Assembly (NCBI GenBank): GCA_964628465.1
Contig: CAZVOA010000003.1
Coordinates: 62,001-126,000, forward strand
Direction of reading: 5' to 3'
Source: JAFGPS01 sp964628465
GTDB taxonomy: Bacteria; Planctomycetota; Phycisphaerae; Sedimentisphaerales; Anaerobacaceae
Length of the DNA stretch: 64,000 bases
The position numbers were made by a program, and so were the translations under genes. Shown one piece after another: positions 62,266-64,000 of the stretch (position 1 is the first letter of the stretch; every line of letters starts with the position of its first letter). The notes under the pieces are model-generated. The model did no database searches, was not told where the DNA came from, and saw nothing but the letters and a program-made list of their open reading frames with translations.

Positions 62266-62461
62266 TATTAGTTTACCAAAAAATTATTAACTGCTTATTA
62301 CTATCGACCAAAGATAATATCGACACAAAAAGCATTATAAAAATTATTATAAGTCTCAGCAGGAAAATTAACAGAATAATAATACATTTTTTATGATGAG
62401 TTTAGATATAATTGACGATATATTACTAAACAGGATTTTATTGGACTACATATAATTATTA

Positions 62462-63076
62462 GTGGATTATATTTTGAAAAACCAATTATTTGACAATATT
62501 ATTAACCTTGGCCGCTCAGAGGGTTTTAACGAAATACATGCTCTGAATGTAAACAAAATTGCTCTTACGATATTTGATCAGTTGCAGGATTTACATCATA
62601 TGGGTAATACCGAAAGGTTGTGGCTGGAAACGGCGGCTTTACTTCATGATGTCGCCAAGTCTAAAAACAGGGAAAATCACCATAAATTAGCGCGAGATAT
62701 GATAGTTGGTTTTACCGATTTGCCTTTTGGAATAAAAGAAAGAATATTGATAGGTCTTATTGCTCGCTATCATCGCGGCGGCCTGCCGAACGAAACTCAC
62801 AAATATTTCAGCCAGCTTGATACAGAATCGAAAGAATATGTAGTGAAGATAGCCTCTATTCTGCGAATTGCGGATAGTCTTGTTTCCGGAAAATCAAATA
62901 TTACATCTCTTAACTGTTATATACGAGATTTCGAAATTACTGCATACCTCAAATCTATAAGTAATATTTCTTTTAGAAAAGTCATTAAAAAAGCTGAACT
63001 TTTTGAAAAAGTATTCAGAAAATCTTTTGTCTTAAATATGAAAATCGTATCAGATTCAGTCTTGTCACACGCTTAA
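62462..63076 (+). CDS. HD-domain protein, Ppx/GppA C-terminal-like
   Basis: The 204-residue protein (GTG start; no good ribosome-binding site) has an HD phosphohydrolase-type fold: HALNVNKIALTIFDQLQDLH near the N-terminus, then WLETAALLHDVAKSKNRENH with the His-Asp pair, and GLIARYHRGGLPNETHKYF. This combination resembles the HD-like C-terminal part of exopolyphosphatase/GppA proteins without the actin-like N-terminal part. A CHAD-domain gene follows 138 bases later; CHAD domains bind polyphosphate, so a shared polyphosphate role is plausible. Confidence 0.78.
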   Translation: MDYILKNQLFDNIINLGRSEGFNEIHALNVNKIALTIFDQLQDLHHMGNTERLWLETAALLHDVAKSKNRENHHKLARDMIVGFTDLPFGIKERILIGLIARYHRGGLPNETHKYFSQLDTESKEYVVKIASILRIADSLVSGKSNITSLNCYIRDFEITAYLKSISNISFRKVIKKAELFEKVFRKSFVLNMKIVSDSVLSHA

Positions 63077-63214
63077 TTCCTTAAATAATAAGAATATATC
63101 TCATTTTTCCTGTTTTCAGCATTTCTTCTTAACTCAATCCTAATTTGACATTATCTTGATTTTAGTCTAATATAAAAGAACAGAAATTTACTATTTTGCA
63201 GGAAGGATAATTAC

Positions 63215-64000
63215 ATGATACCTGCTGATACAAGTTATCAGTTATTAGCTTGCCATTATATTGATAGTCAGCTTAAAAAGCTGAGCAATGAAATTAATGG
63301 TGCCAGGAGTTGTGATGATATTGAGTGTATTCATCAATCTCGTGTAGCCTCAAGAAGGCTCAGAGCGGCTTTTGGTATATTCGAAAATTGTTTTCCGGCA
63401 AAGACGTTAAATAAATGGCGGGATGAAATAAGAAAGCTAACAAAAGCTTTAGGTCCGGCACGGGATGCTGATGTTCAATTAGAATTTCTAAATAAAACTA
63501 TTTCAAATCTGTGTGCTGACCAAAAGGCTTTGCTGCCTGGGATTAAACGGCTTCAATTGCGAACATCTCAACACAGAAAAAAACAACAAACTAAAGTTAT
63601 TAAAACTATTGATAGATTGGAAGCAAAAGCCGTACTTGCCGACATTCACTCTGAAATAGAGAGAATTTTATTTTGCATGAGAGATAGCAAGCCTGATTTG
63701 AAAAGTGAATATGTATTTAAACAGACCTCGGAGCATATTCGAAATAAATTAGCCGAGATGATTTCATTTCAGAGTTGTATTGATAATCCTGATGATAAAA
63801 ATGCCCATCACCAGATGAGAATAGCAGCCAAAAGATTACGATATACTATGGAGATTTGTCAGGAACCTTATGAAAAGAAACTTGATGAAGCGGTAATAGT
63901 CGTAAAGAAGATTCAAACACTCCTTGGCGATATTCATGATTGTGACGTCTGGGTTGAAAATATCGGCCATTTTATGCAGGATGAACTCAATCGTACAAAG
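63215..64000 (+). CDS. CHAD-domain protein (3' end outside window)
   Basis: An open frame starting at an ATG behind AGGAAGGA runs 262 codons to the window edge without a stop. It opens MIPADTSYQLLACHYIDSQL and has the CHAD helices with conserved basic faces: IHQSRVASRRLRAAFGIFEN, GPARDADVQLEFL, HHQMRIAAKRLRYTMEICQE and LGDIHDCDVWVENI. Paired His/Arg/Lys residues of this kind bind polyphosphate in other CHAD proteins. The gene continues downstream, so its full length and any extra domain are unknown. Confidence 0.88.
   Translation, partial: MIPADTSYQLLACHYIDSQLKKLSNEINGARSCDDIECIHQSRVASRRLRAAFGIFENCFPAKTLNKWRDEIRKLTKALGPARDADVQLEFLNKTISNLCADQKALLPGIKRLQLRTSQHRKKQQTKVIKTIDRLEAKAVLADIHSEIERILFCMRDSKPDLKSEYVFKQTSEHIRNKLAEMISFQSCIDNPDDKNAHHQMRIAAKRLRYTMEICQEPYEKKLDEAVIVVKKIQTLLGDIHDCDVWVENIGHFMQDELNRTK

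Noticed and set aside
1..64000. CRISPR array, insertion sequence or prophage
   Set aside because: No regularly spaced direct repeats, transposase, integrase or phage structural gene was seen; the short repeats present are irregular and single or paired.

Overview
The window looks like a chromosomal segment of a low-GC planctomycete, most likely class Phycisphaerae (Sedimentisphaerales-like). This is inferred from content, since there is no rRNA gene. Signs are large secreted LamG, PKD and beta-helix proteins, a PEP-CTERM-like exosortase substrate with a PAPGA-type tail, an ECF sigma factor carrying a membrane-anchored C-terminal domain, SpoVG with an inserted zinc ribbon next to ispE, FlgM, and polysaccharide-degrading enzymes. 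There is no phage, CRISPR array, insertion sequence or plasmid gene. Genes lie in short operons on both strands.

Layout. 1-8.6 kb: the end of a planctomycete-type extracytoplasmic protein, a glycosyltransferase, an asd-truA-membrane protein operon with a good promoter and a structured leader, a BASS-family transporter, a lipoprotein GH3 beta-glucosidase and a PLD-domain protein. 8.7-17 kb: a 1118-residue secreted LamG/discoidin protein, purE, a MEMO-family protein, and two related Tat-exported DUF3795-type proteins, one fused to a Gfo/Idh/MocA oxidoreductase. 17-23.6 kb: a secreted hypothetical protein, an exported SAM methyltransferase coupled to a HEAT-like gene broken by one stop codon, and a LarA-HAD-SDR cluster probably for sugar-acid metabolism. 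23.8-29.4 kb: glmS, flgM, spoVG-ispE and an HtrA protease. 29.6-36.7 kb: one 2362-residue surface protein built from a repeated PKD-PKD-beta-sandwich module. 36.8-39.7 kb: MazG-like and Rrf2 genes, a STAS/anti-sigma kinase/lipoprotein amidase operon, and an unannotated 43-residue basic protein. 39.9-46.4 kb: a C10 cysteine protease joined to an alpha/alpha toroid, a PEP-CTERM-like protein and the membrane-tethered ECF sigma factor. 46.7-51.9 kb: an ABM monooxygenase, Fe-alcohol dehydrogenase, aldose epimerase and MFS operon plus two hypotheticals. 52-55.5 kb: divergent tRNA-Val and tRNA-His, a Cys-less isochorismatase-fold protein, trmB and malQ. 55.5-64 kb: a noncoding stretch with an orphan terminator, an alkaline phosphatase, YibE/F, a metallophosphoesterase, 6-phosphofructokinase, and an HD-domain/CHAD pair cut by the window end.

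How it fits together: the secreted GH3, LamG, beta-helix, protease and phosphatase proteins suggest a particle- or polysaccharide-associated heterotroph. Cytoplasmic sugar genes (malQ, galM, pfk, glmS, LarA/HAD/SDR) would handle the products. Two regulatory modules, the tethered ECF sigma factor and the STAS/kinase pair, lie close to cell-surface genes.

At least five kinds of short dispersed-repeat-like sequence sit between genes (one inside a coding region). The most notable observations are the DUF3795 duplication and fusion, the C10 protease-toroid fusion, the membrane-anchored sigma factor, the exported methyltransferase, the modular giant protein, and the 55.5-56.1 kb noncoding region.
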